Both the position numbers and the translations under genes were made by a program. Of a DNA stretch of 24,345 bases, positions 14,048 through 21,343 are shown piece after piece. Numbering within the stretch: position 1 is the stretch's first letter; every line of letters starts with the position of its first letter. Origin of the DNA: a virus. Location of the stretch: positions 1 to 24,345 of the IMG/VR virus record IMGVR_UViG_3300037628_000174. One strand, given 5' to 3'. The notes beneath the pieces are model-generated. The model made no database searches and was not told the origin of the DNA. It saw nothing but the letters and a program-made list of their open reading frames with translations.

Positions 14048-14227
14048 ATGGTACAACCTTTCAAGACTATAGAAATGGACCTTACGGACATAATGCGAAG
14101 GCACCAGGTCAGAATCAGGGTCACGAATGTCAAGAAGGTCACGCTTCGTATCCGGTTGGCTATCAAGTTGATGAAAGCGGTGGTCTTCATACTACCGTCA
14201 GACACAAAGGTGTTTGTGGAGGATTGA
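14048..14227 (+). CDS. Small basic conserved phage protein, 59 aa
   Basis: This short gene has AGGAGGT eight bases before ATG 14048. It encodes 59 residues. The middle reads Q-V-R-I-R-V-T-N-V-K-K-V-T-L-R-I-R-L-A-I-K-L-M-K-A-V, alternating hydrophobic and basic residues in a strand-turn-helix pattern. Very similar small R/L-rich proteins occur between connector and stopper genes in many phages, with unknown function. There is no clear transmembrane helix because basic residues interrupt the hydrophobic run. Its stop lies three bases before the ATG of the next gene. Confidence 0.75.
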   Translation: MVQPFKTIEMDLTDIMRRHQVRIRVTNVKKVTLRIRLAIKLMKAVVFILPSDTKVFVED

Positions 14228-14229
14228 AC

Positions 14230-14595
14230 ATGGCACGTTTTCCTAATCGCAATCTTGACCAGACGGCCGTATATTGGGGCACACCCACAGCGGACGGCAG
14301 CGGTGGATTCACATATGCCGATCCTGTGGAAATCAGTTGCCGGTGGGTGGACGTCAACGAACTGATCACTGTATCCAACGGTGACCAGATCCTGTCCCAT
14401 TCCAGGGTCCAGGTGGCCCAGGACGTGGATGAAGAAGGGTTGCTGTTTCTTGGTGACCTGGATGATCTTGACTCTTCACAGGAGGCATCACCAGAAACGA
14501 TATCCACGGCATTCAGGATCATACGCTTTGACAAAACGCCACTGATCAAGACCAACAGCGATGGTGTGAGACATCAAAGGAATGCGAGGTTGTAA
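14230..14595 (+). CDS. Putative head closure (stopper) protein
   Basis: The ATG at 14230 (121 aa) has GGAGGA six bases upstream. An in-frame TTG at 14224 is too close to that site to be the start. The protein is beta-rich: Q-T-A-V-Y-W-G-T-P-T-A-D-G-x-G-G-F-T-Y-A-D-P-V-E-I opens it, followed by C-R-W-V-D-V-N-E, a hydrophobic-alternating V-Q-V-A-Q-D-V-D and L-F-L-G-D-L-D-D-L. This pattern is typical of the small head-completion or stopper proteins that seal the connector channel. It lies between connector and gp10-like genes, as expected. Its stop overlaps the next start (TAATG). Confidence 0.65.
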   Translation: MARFPNRNLDQTAVYWGTPTADGSGGFTYADPVEISCRWVDVNELITVSNGDQILSHSRVQVAQDVDEEGLLFLGDLDDLDSSQEASPETISTAFRIIRFDKTPLIKTNSDGVRHQRNARL

Positions 14596-15092
14596 TGGCT
14601 GTAAAAGGATCAGGGATTGAAGGTGTGATCAAGAACCTGAACAAGGCCCTGAAGAAGATCGAGGGTGGAACAATGAAGGGGCTGATCAGGGCCTCTATAG
14701 CTGTTCGTAGAAGCATGGAAAACAATGCGCCTTCAATACCGGTAGACCTTGGCAATCTACGTGCAAGCTACTTTTCCGTCACATCGGAAGGCAACACACA
14801 GGCCGGATCAGTGGCATCATTTCAAGGGGATGATGCGGGTAAGTTGGGTGGTGACCATTCATCTGTTGTGACTGAATCCAAGGCTGGTGTGTTGTCAAAA
14901 AACCCTGCCATAAGGATGGGTTTTTCAGCATTCTATGCTGTATTCGTCCATGAAAATGTTGGTGCTGAATTTAGTCAGCCTGAAGATGGATCCATAAAGG
15001 CGGCAACCGGCGCAAAGTTCTTTGAAGCAGCCTTGAAGCGCGAAGCTCCAAAGATTCTTCGCATAATCGAAAAGGAGGCCAAGGTCATATGA
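14595..15092 (+). CDS. HK97 gp10-like neck/tail-completion protein
   Basis: This 165-residue protein starts with a helical segment (G-I-E-G-V-I-K-N-L-N-K-A-L-K-K-I) and A-S-I-A-V-R-R-S-M-E-N-N-A-P-x-x-P-V-D-L-G-N-L-R-A-S. That second motif, N-A-P-x-D-x-G-x-L-R-x-S, is characteristic of the HK97 gp10-like family. The middle holds F-S-A-F-Y-A-V-F-V-H-E-N-V-G-A (near 114-128) with its Y-A-x-x-V-H-E segment, then G-A-K-F-F-E-A-A-L near the C-terminus. Family members bridge head and tail during joining. It overlaps the next gene by ATGA. Confidence 0.85.
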   Translation: MAVKGSGIEGVIKNLNKALKKIEGGTMKGLIRASIAVRRSMENNAPSIPVDLGNLRASYFSVTSEGNTQAGSVASFQGDDAGKLGGDHSSVVTESKAGVLSKNPAIRMGFSAFYAVFVHENVGAEFSQPEDGSIKAATGAKFFEAALKREAPKILRIIEKEAKVI

Positions 15093-15484
15093 ATCCAACA
15101 TCCAGAGACTTCAAGGACATGATTGTGGCTGGACTCGGCCTTGTCTTTGCCACTGATCTTTTCTATGGCAGAGAGCCTACAGCAGCGGCTAACGCAAACT
15201 GTGTCACGATATTTGACACGCCAGGTGGACCACCCGATGTGACACTGGGTGCAGACAGCACCTATGATAGACCGTCCATCAACATCAGAGTCAGAAACAC
15301 CGACTATGGCACGGGATGGGCGCTTATTGACTCGATAAAGACCCTGCTTCACGGCAAAGGACCCGAGACGTGGAACGGGACTTTATATCACTCGATTGTC
15401 TGCTCCAGCGAACCTGCCTTGCTGGACTGGGATAAAAACAATCGGGCAAGATTCTTTACCAACTTTCAGGTCCAAAGAAGTTAG
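15089..15484 (+). CDS. Tail terminator protein
   Basis: This 131-residue protein is an alpha/beta protein with the layout of tail terminators and minor capsid proteins of the same family. It opens with a helix (D-M-I-V-A-G-L), then F-Y-G-R-E-P, C-V-T-I-F-D-T-P-G-G-P-P, Y-D-R-P-S-I-N-I-R-V-R near 68-78 and a helix W-A-L-I-D-S-I-K-T-L-L-H. Short strands ending in N-F-Q-V-Q-R close it. Tail terminators form a hexameric ring that stops tube growth and docks onto the head. Its place just before the tail-tube gene fits. The ribosome-binding site for the tube gene overlaps its stop. Confidence 0.75.
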   Translation: MNPTSRDFKDMIVAGLGLVFATDLFYGREPTAAANANCVTIFDTPGGPPDVTLGADSTYDRPSINIRVRNTDYGTGWALIDSIKTLLHGKGPETWNGTLYHSIVCSSEPALLDWDKNNRARFFTNFQVQRS

Positions 15485-15497
15485 GAGGTGAGAACGT

Positions 15498-15932
15498 ATG
15501 GCAACAGGAACACAAGGGACGGAATTTCGTAGGTGGGACACGGGCTCTGGGACATGGGTCCAGATAGCAGAAATTGTGTCGATTGGTGGACCAACGATGT
15601 CAAGGACCACCATAGACACCACTGCACTGGACACACCTGGTGGATACATGACCTTCATCGCTGGGTTGCGCGATCCAGGAGCAATCACGTTGAATATGAA
15701 CTTCACACGTGCCACCTACAACATCATGAAGACGGACTTTGAAAGCGACACGGAGCAGAATTATGAAATCGTGTTGCCCGATGATGACACTACCAGCTTT
15801 GAATTCGGAGGGCTTGTTACAGAGCTACCGCTCAACATCCCGACAAACGATAAGATAACGGTAGACATCACCATCAAGATTTCCGGACCGATTACCGTGG
15901 AGTCAGGCAGTGGCCCCAGTGCTGGTGCATAG
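15498..15932 (+). CDS. Major tail tube protein
   Basis: This 144-residue protein has a strong AGGAGGTGAG site at 15484-15493. It begins M-A-T-G-T-Q-G-T-E-F-R-R-W and contains beta segments typical of siphovirus tube proteins: W-V-Q-I-A-E-I-V-S-I-G-G-P, D-T-T-A-L-D-T-P-G-G-Y-M-T-F-I-A-G-L-R-D-P-G and T-L-N-M-N-F-T-R. Later it has F-E-F-G-G-L-V-T-E-L-P-L and K-I-T-V-D-I-T-I-K-I-S-G. The D-T-T-x-L-D-T/S segment followed by an x-G-L-R-D-x-G turn is a hallmark of tube subunits. It is small and lacks the C-terminal Ig domain found in lambda gpV. It should be the second most abundant virion protein. Confidence 0.87.
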   Translation: MATGTQGTEFRRWDTGSGTWVQIAEIVSIGGPTMSRTTIDTTALDTPGGYMTFIAGLRDPGAITLNMNFTRATYNIMKTDFESDTEQNYEIVLPDDDTTSFEFGGLVTELPLNIPTNDKITVDITIKISGPITVESGSGPSAGA

Positions 15933-15944
15933 ATTCCATAATTT

Positions 15945-16000
15945 ACCATAACATTTGCCCAAATCCTAATCATGGATTAACCATAGCAAGAACCTAATCA
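15945..16000 (+). repeat. Imperfect direct repeat in the gap before the tail chaperones
   Basis: ACCATA-x-CA occurs at 15945-15953 and 15980-15988. Each is followed after a short spacer by CCTAATCA, at 15965-15972 and 15993-16000. The spacers differ (11 and 4 bases), so this is an imperfect repeat. The gap is AT-rich and carries the chaperone ribosome-binding site GAGGAG at 16002-16007. No convincing promoter or terminator is seen. Confidence 0.4.
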
Positions 16001-16014
16001 AGAGGAGAAACACA

Positions 16015-16440
16015 ATGGCAATGCTCACACGTGACGACCTACTGGCAAAAGAAGATCTGAAGATTGATCGAGTGGACTTTGACGATGGCGGACACATCTT
16101 TGTCAAGCAGATGACAGCCAGGGAGAAAGAAGGCTGGGAAATGTCCCTGATGTCCGAAATCAAGGACAAGGATGGAAAGGTTACCGACTATGAACGGTCC
16201 CCCACTGACTTCCGTGCAAAGCTGGTGGTGCGGACGGCATGCGATGAAGACGGGGAACTGATATTTCTTCCTGAAGACTATGAAACCATGTCCCAGAATA
16301 TGGGTGCAAAGCGGATGGAAACCATAGTCGATAAGGCACAGGCCCTGAACAAGATCAGTAATGAAGACCGAGACAAGATGATAAAAAACTCCGACGGCGG
16401 CCAGGACGCCGATTCCAGTTCCGACTCTGTAGAGAGTTAG
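16015..16440 (+). CDS. Tail assembly chaperone G (zero-frame product)
   Basis: This 141-residue protein starts at ATG 16015, seven bases after GAGGAG. It is acidic and helical with a beta-rich front (I-D-R-V-D-F-D-D-G-G-H-I-F-V-K) and M-T-A-R-E-K-E-G-W-E, followed by the R-A-K-L-V-V-R-T-A-C-D-E-D-G segment common in chaperones of the lambda gpG type. Its tail (G-G-Q-D-A-D-S-S-S-D-S-V-E-S) is low-complexity and is replaced when ribosomes slip at 16383-16389. Known relatives coat the tape measure and bring in tube subunits but are absent from the finished tail. Confidence 0.85.
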   Translation: MAMLTRDDLLAKEDLKIDRVDFDDGGHIFVKQMTAREKEGWEMSLMSEIKDKDGKVTDYERSPTDFRAKLVVRTACDEDGELIFLPEDYETMSQNMGAKRMETIVDKAQALNKISNEDRDKMIKNSDGGQDADSSSDSVES

Positions 16441-16826
16441 GGATACCACACCCTGACTTTCTCCTGGACCTGTTGACGGTAGAACAGATCATGGAATGGG
16501 AAGCTGAAAACTTCCTTGAACCGATAGGTGAACAGCGTGCTGACTACAGAATGGCCGTGATCTGTTCGACTGTGACTAATCTTGCAGGATATATCAACAG
16601 TAAGAAGGGTCAGTGGAAACCAGTCAAGCCACAAGACTTCATGCCCAAGTGGGATAGTGAAGGCAATCCGGAAAAACAGTCTGTGGAAGACATGAAAGAA
16701 TTCATGATGGGCATGGTAAGGGCAAGCAGGATAAGACAAAGGGCACCGCTTGACCGGCCACCGAGAAGCCTGAGAGCCAGAAGGACAGAGAAGAAAAGGA
16801 CCAACACTAAGAAAGGAAAGGTCTGA
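16015..16826 (+). CDS. Tail assembly chaperone GT (programmed -1 frameshift product)
   Basis: Slippage of -1 at A-AAA-AAC would join 125 G residues to 145 residues read in the -1 frame, giving about 270 aa. The -1 frame is open from 16365 to the stop at 16824-16826. Directly after the slip it reads L-R-R-R-P-G-R-R-F-Q-F, then C-R-E-L-G-I-P-H-P-D-F-L-L-D-L-L-T and E-W-E-A-E-N-F-L-E-P-I-G-E-Q-R-A-D-Y. Those last two segments are the typical opening of phage T domains. The T part has no credible start of its own: the first possible initiator, TTG 16473, has no ribosome-binding site and would lose the conserved opening. The C-terminus is strongly basic. The fusion should be a minor product that links tape measure and tube. 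Confidence 0.85.
16383..16389 (+). promoter_or_regulatory. Slippery heptamer A AAA AAC
   Basis: In the zero frame the codons read ATA AAA AAC, so the heptamer has the X-XXY-YYZ phase needed for simultaneous -1 slippage of both tRNAs. After the slip the next codon is CTC at 16389-16391. Confidence 0.88.
16395..16411 (+). promoter_or_regulatory. Frameshift-stimulating hairpin
   Basis: CGGCG (16395-16399) pairs with CGCCG (16407-16411) around the loop GCCAGGA, beginning five bases after the slip site. That spacing is in the range known for stimulators. The stem is short but all G-C. Confidence 0.6.
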
Positions 16827-19800
16827 TGGATCTTGGAACGCTACACGCGACACTGGGTGCAGATCTGAACCCGCTTAGAAGTGACCTTCGTAAGGCTGGC
16901 ACGCTTATGGACACCTACGTGGGCAAGACCCGTAAGAAGCTGGCAACCATCAGAACTTCCGTGTTGAGCCTAAAAGGTGCCTTCATTGGTCTTGGTGCAG
17001 GTATCATAGTGCGTCAGTTCGTTAAAACGGCAGATGCACTGACCTTGATTGAAAGTAGGCTGTCCTTGGTCACAGATGGGACTGAAGATCTGATTCGTAC
17101 CCAGAAGGATTTGCTTGACCTTTCGAATGAAACCAGGTCTGCTTTTCAGTCCACAGCAGACCTGTATGCCAGGGTTGCAAGATCCACCAGGCAGTTAGAC
17201 ATAACACAGAAGGATCTCCTGCAGACGACCAAGACCATCAACCAAGCTATCATAGTTTCAGGTGCTTCATCAACAGAAGCAAATGCGGCAATCATTCAGT
17301 TGTCACAGGGCCTGGCCGCTGGGGCATTGAGGGGTGAAGAACTCAATTCCGTCATGGAACAGACCCCACGGCTCGCACAGGCCATGGCTGCTGGCATGGG
17401 GATAGGTATAGGCAAGCTTCGGGAACTCGGCGCAGCTGGCAAGCTGACGGCAGAGGTTGTTATAAAAGCATTGCTGTCACAGTCCGATGTCATAAATACA
17501 GAATATGGCAAAATGACTTTGACTGTGGGACAGGCTTTCACCGTTTTAGGCAATGAAGTGGACCAGGCCATAAAGCGTGTTTCTGACCTGACCGGTGCAA
17601 ACAAGAGCCTTGCAGGATCAGTCACAGATCTGACAGGAGTGATCAAGATCTTGACCAGTGAATCTGTTCTAAAATCCTTGATTGCTGACTTTGGTCGTCT
17701 TTGGGACCTACTGTCTGCCTTTCCAGATGCCATCTTTGACAGCTTTGACCGTGCAGAAAAGGAACTGGCCAAGATAGAAGGTGGGATCAAGGATGCACAG
17801 AAGCAAGTAGCTGATAGGTCTACATTTAACGAGTTTGTTTCATTTCTTACCAAGTGGGGAAACGATATCATCAGCCTTTTCACAGTTGTCATAAGGGCTG
17901 TGGGGAGACTCTTTACTGCTATGGTAGGGGATGCCATCGTGGCGGTTCGATCCATAGGTAAACAGTTTGACAATCTGGTAAAGACAATAATCGAATTGCT
18001 ACCATCTATTAAAACCATATTTTCTGATATAAACCAGGCTCTTGGTGCTCTTCTTCGTGGGGACCTGGATGGCTTCAAGGAAGCTCTTAGCTTTGATGCT
18101 TTCAGGGAAGTGGCTGGTGGGGCTGCATGGCAGAAGTTTGTTGACGACATTAGCGCAGACAACGATCAGTTGGGTGCAAACTGGCGTGCTACCACTGAAG
18201 GGATAGCATCAGACTGGAAGACCATGGCAGATAAAATGCTGGGGATCAAACCCCCTGAACTCCCTGCTGTTGTGGATTTACCAGTCGTCACACCACCACC
18301 TCCGGTTCCAGCACCGACCCTGTCCAGCTATGACAAACTGATTGCCAAGCTGGAATTGGAGGCAAGCCTTATTGGCAAGACCACCACCATGCGCAAGGCT
18401 CTGACCCTGATCAACAAGGTACAGCTCAAGGAAGGTATCAAGCTCACACAGGAACAGACAGACAAGATCAAGGCCCTGGTCAAGGTCATTGGTGCACAAC
18501 AGACCAGCCAGGCGCAACTCACCGCCATGAAGCGGATATTTGCCGACATGGGAAACCTGCGAGTCAACGACTTTGAACTGTCCAAGAAACTGCTGGATCA
18601 GGAACGTACCCAGTTTGAATCGCTAATCAAGGACGAGGACCTTCTCAACCAGTGGTATTTCAATCGTTTGGAGCAGTTGCAGGATGATCAGACTATCCGT
18701 TTTGGTTCGATGATAGATGCGATGCGGGTTGCGCAGAAGCGTTGGGTGCAGGACCTGCAGACAAACTCGGAGATCGCTGCACAGGCTATGGACAAGTTCT
18801 TGGATACTACCCGTAATGGCTTTGCTGATATGTTCGAAGATCTGCTTTCCGGAACCACCACAGACTTCGAAGCGTTTGCCAATGACCTGATGTCGATCTG
18901 GAGGAGGGCACTTGCACAAATGGCAGCACAGAAACTGATTGCCGGTGACCTTACCGGACTTTTCGGACTTGCCGGATCACCACTGGGAAGAACTGTGCTG
19001 GGTGCTTCCATCGGTGAACAGGCCGGTGGTGGTGGTACAGGTAGCCAACTGGGTGGGGCTGCAGGATCTGCAGCAGGGTTTGCATTGGGCGAATCCCTTG
19101 GGTTCCTGGTCACCACAGCAGCGATTGATACGGCCATTGGCGGGGCAGTTACTGCAGCCCTGGGATTCGCTCTCCCTGGTGTTGGTCTTATCATTGGCGC
19201 TCTTCTTGGTGGGGTTCTTGGTGGGCTGCTTGATAGAGGACCATCTACCATCCGTGGCGGGACCGGCTTTGCTGCAGCACAGGACTTTGACATACTGGCC
19301 AACCCACGAATAGAAGCCATATCCAGTTTTAATTTCCAAGACCAGAACCGACAGGATCTTGTGGATGCGGTACAGCAAGCAACAGATGCCACCATCAACG
19401 TGAGATTGTCAGAGATTAGTGGTCTTATCCTGCAGGGAATAGAAATGGGACTGATAACCCCATCTGACGTGCCTGAAGGCTTCCTTTCCGGATTTGCCGT
19501 TGCCGGTCCTGATCTGTCACGTCCACCCAAGATCAGACCCGAAGATTTCGAGGCGCTGACCACATCCAACATAGAGAAGGCCCTGAACATCCTGAACAGG
19601 ACAATAGAGTCAGCCGGTGATGGGTTCATCCCGGCCCTGGAAGCATCCATTGCTGCAGCCGAATCAGAAGCAGAAGCGGTGAGCGTTGCCGCACAGCAAC
19701 TGGCACAGGCCACAACCATTCTGGATCTGCAGGGACAAATTGCAGGTGCCGGTGTGGGTGCCCGACCAAAGACCATAGCCGAACTCAAGGCCAGCTTTGA

Positions 19801-20908
19801 CGAATTGTCAGCCACGTTTGATCATCTGGACACAGTATCCACCACCTACTTTGACGACGCACGTGACATACTGACTGAGCAACTGGCAGTGCAAAAGCAG
19901 ATTCAGTCCCTTACAATGAAGCAGGTGGCGCAAAATGATAAGAACATAGGCAGCATAAACCAGTTGCTTGATTCCCTGGAGTTTGGCGAGTTTGCACCGG
20001 TACAGAGCCGTGAATCATTCCAGAACAGATTTGACCAGCTAATGGCACTCACCAGGAGCGAAGATCCGGATGTGGTCACTATGGCGATCCAAAGCCTGAC
20101 CACGTTCCTGCCCGACTTTCTCCGCTTCCAGGAGGCGTTCGGTGGTGACCAGTTGGCACTGATCCAGTCGGTAAGGGAAAGCCTTGAAGGTGTGAAGACC
20201 GATCTTCTGCAGTCACAGGCAGAACTCCTTGGGGTGGCCTTTGAAGATCTGGCGAGCGCAACTGAAGGGCTGACCGGTGCCACCAATACCTACATTGAGT
20301 CCTTATCGACTTCCAGGGATGAACTCCGTGATCTTTTTGATATCGAGGTGGATATACCGGATGTGGATTGGGATACGTTCATCGGTGATGTGGACTGGGG
20401 AGACTTCATACGATCCCCGCCATGGAAGCAGTTTCTATCTGATGTGGATTGGGATGCATTCGTTACATCACCCGTTTGGACAGACTTTATTGGCGATGTC
20501 GGCTGGGACGATTTCATTACCTCTCTGGCGTGGCCGGAATTTGTGGCGGATGTGGATTGGAAAGCCTTTGTGCTGACGCCAGAATGGGAGGACCTTGTTG
20601 CATCTCCCGCATGGCCGTCAATCCTGGCATCTCCCCTATGGGCAGAGATTGTGGATGAATTAAACTGGGGCAACTTCGTATCTACACCTGACTGGCCGGG
20701 ACTATTGCAGGTGCCAGATGGTTTTACAGGTAAGGTCATTGGGACCAACGATATTGACTTTGGTCAGACTGTCACTGTGGTCCCCACCACTATCAATATT
20801 GATCTTGGGGGGGGAATCATAACGGCTACGGTCAACGATCTGCTGGAAACCAATGATGAGACAAGGCAGATCATCATCGACATCCCCCGATCCGGGTTTA
20901 TCGATTAG
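16826..20908 (+). CDS. Tail tape measure protein
   Basis: This 1360-residue protein starts at TGATG overlap with the chaperone stop. Residues 1-60 include a helix and a hydrophobic stretch. Residues about 60-255 match the conserved N-terminal tape-measure domain (S-R-L-S-L-V-T-D-G, F-Q-S-T-A-D-L-Y-A-R-V-A-R, A-L-R-G-E-E-L-N-S-V-M-E-Q). A Pro-rich hinge lies near 475-495, long helices at 500-700 and a Gly/Ala-rich hydrophobic region at about 705-815 that may insert in or cross the host membrane. More helices run to about 1165. At 1182-1298 there are thirteen Trp-based nonapeptide repeats, then a beta-rich end. At about 0.15 nm per helical residue it sets an upper tail length near 200 nm. No lysozyme or peptidase motif is evident. 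Confidence 0.92.
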   Translation: MDLGTLHATLGADLNPLRSDLRKAGTLMDTYVGKTRKKLATIRTSVLSLKGAFIGLGAGIIVRQFVKTADALTLIESRLSLVTDGTEDLIRTQKDLLDLSNETRSAFQSTADLYARVARSTRQLDITQKDLLQTTKTINQAIIVSGASSTEANAAIIQLSQGLAAGALRGEELNSVMEQTPRLAQAMAAGMGIGIGKLRELGAAGKLTAEVVIKALLSQSDVINTEYGKMTLTVGQAFTVLGNEVDQAIKRVSDLTGANKSLAGSVTDLTGVIKILTSESVLKSLIADFGRLWDLLSAFPDAIFDSFDRAEKELAKIEGGIKDAQKQVADRSTFNEFVSFLTKWGNDIISLFTVVIRAVGRLFTAMVGDAIVAVRSIGKQFDNLVKTIIELLPSIKTIFSDINQALGALLRGDLDGFKEALSFDAFREVAGGAAWQKFVDDISADNDQLGANWRATTEGIASDWKTMADKMLGIKPPELPAVVDLPVVTPPPPVPAPTLSSYDKLIAKLELEASLIGKTTTMRKALTLINKVQLKEGIKLTQEQTDKIKALVKVIGAQQTSQAQLTAMKRIFADMGNLRVNDFELSKKLLDQERTQFESLIKDEDLLNQWYFNRLEQLQDDQTIRFGSMIDAMRVAQKRWVQDLQTNSEIAAQAMDKFLDTTRNGFADMFEDLLSGTTTDFEAFANDLMSIWRRALAQMAAQKLIAGDLTGLFGLAGSPLGRTVLGASIGEQAGGGGTGSQLGGAAGSAAGFALGESLGFLVTTAAIDTAIGGAVTAALGFALPGVGLIIGALLGGVLGGLLDRGPSTIRGGTGFAAAQDFDILANPRIEAISSFNFQDQNRQDLVDAVQQATDATINVRLSEISGLILQGIEMGLITPSDVPEGFLSGFAVAGPDLSRPPKIRPEDFEALTTSNIEKALNILNRTIESAGDGFIPALEASIAAAESEAEAVSVAAQQLAQATTILDLQGQIAGAGVGARPKTIAELKASFDELSATFDHLDTVSTTYFDDARDILTEQLAVQKQIQSLTMKQVAQNDKNIGSINQLLDSLEFGEFAPVQSRESFQNRFDQLMALTRSEDPDVVTMAIQSLTTFLPDFLRFQEAFGGDQLALIQSVRESLEGVKTDLLQSQAELLGVAFEDLASATEGLTGATNTYIESLSTSRDELRDLFDIEVDIPDVDWDTFIGDVDWGDFIRSPPWKQFLSDVDWDAFVTSPVWTDFIGDVGWDDFITSLAWPEFVADVDWKAFVLTPEWEDLVASPAWPSILASPLWAEIVDELNWGNFVSTPDWPGLLQVPDGFTGKVIGTNDIDFGQTVTVVPTTINIDLGGGIITATVNDLLETNDETRQIIIDIPRSGFID
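20369..20719 (+). repeat. Thirteen 27-nt coding repeats, Trp every nine residues
   Basis: TGG codons occur exactly every 27 bases from 20369 to 20693. Each unit reads W-x-x-[FIL]-[ILV]-x-x-x-x. The first half alternates between endings like D-V-D and S-P-x, giving an 18-residue super-period, and later units become more uniform. The DNA is diverged, so the repeat is best seen in protein. Confidence 0.95.
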
Positions 20909-20917
20909 GGAGGACAC

Positions 20918-21343
20918 ATGGCAGCCCAAGAACCATACGATTATCTACCAGGGACCGCTACGGCAGATTACGTTGCAGCAAATCTGGCCGTGACCCCACA
21001 AAGGACCTTGACCGAACGGGGTGGATTTCCCGGACAGAGACGCCACCAGTCCGATGGTGCTGGGTTCATGACCACCACACGCAACACCACCCCACGGTTT
21101 TGGTTCCTGCTGATCTGGGACGCTATCACGACCTCTGACGCGGGGATCATCTTTGATTACTATTTCGATGTGGCCAAGGGTAAGGGGCTGGCCAGGTCCT
21201 TCAAGTTCACCCACCCCACAGATGGTCACGTTTATATCTGCAAGTTTGATGATTCTGAAATCAACCGAAATATCACTGCCATCCTGACCACGCAGGGATT
21301 TACCGCCATCCGGTTGGTTGTAATAGACAGGGTTAACGACTGA
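20918..21343 (+). CDS. Putative distal tail / minor tail protein
   Basis: This 141-residue protein has GGGAGGA upstream and follows the tape measure by nine bases. Its C-terminal half has G-L-A-R-S-F-K-F-T-H-P-T-D-G-H-V-Y-I-C-K-F-D-D-S-E-I. That R-S-F-x-W/F-x-H-P segment occurs in phage minor tail proteins encoded between tape measure and hub genes, including gene-transfer-agent and DUF2460-type proteins. The N-terminal half is shorter than in those families. The central W-F-L-L-I-W-D-A and D-Y-Y-F-D segments look like the core strands. It would form the ring joining tube and hub. Its stop overlaps the next start (TGATG). Confidence 0.6.
   Translation: MAAQEPYDYLPGTATADYVAANLAVTPQRTLTERGGFPGQRRHQSDGAGFMTTTRNTTPRFWFLLIWDAITTSDAGIIFDYYFDVAKGKGLARSFKFTHPTDGHVYICKFDDSEINRNITAILTTQGFTAIRLVVIDRVND

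Noticed and set aside
16473-16826. Independent gene starting at TTG 16473
   Set aside because: There is no ribosome-binding site, and the conserved T-domain residues start upstream of it in the same frame. It is better explained as the frameshift extension of the chaperone.
17296-18162. Second long minus-strand frame (288 codons) opposite the tape measure
   Set aside because: Same reasons: antisense shadow of a conserved coding region with no recognisable motif.
18688-19815. Long open frame on the minus strand (375 codons) opposite the tape measure
   Set aside because: It lies fully inside a well-supported tape-measure gene, has a Ser/Pro/Ala-rich composition typical of antisense frames, and has no good ribosome-binding site.
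1008-20719. Common origin of the nine-residue repeats in the 91-aa protein and in the tape measure
   Set aside because: Only the period is shared. One is Arg/Glu/Val-based and the other Trp/Phe-based, with no DNA similarity.
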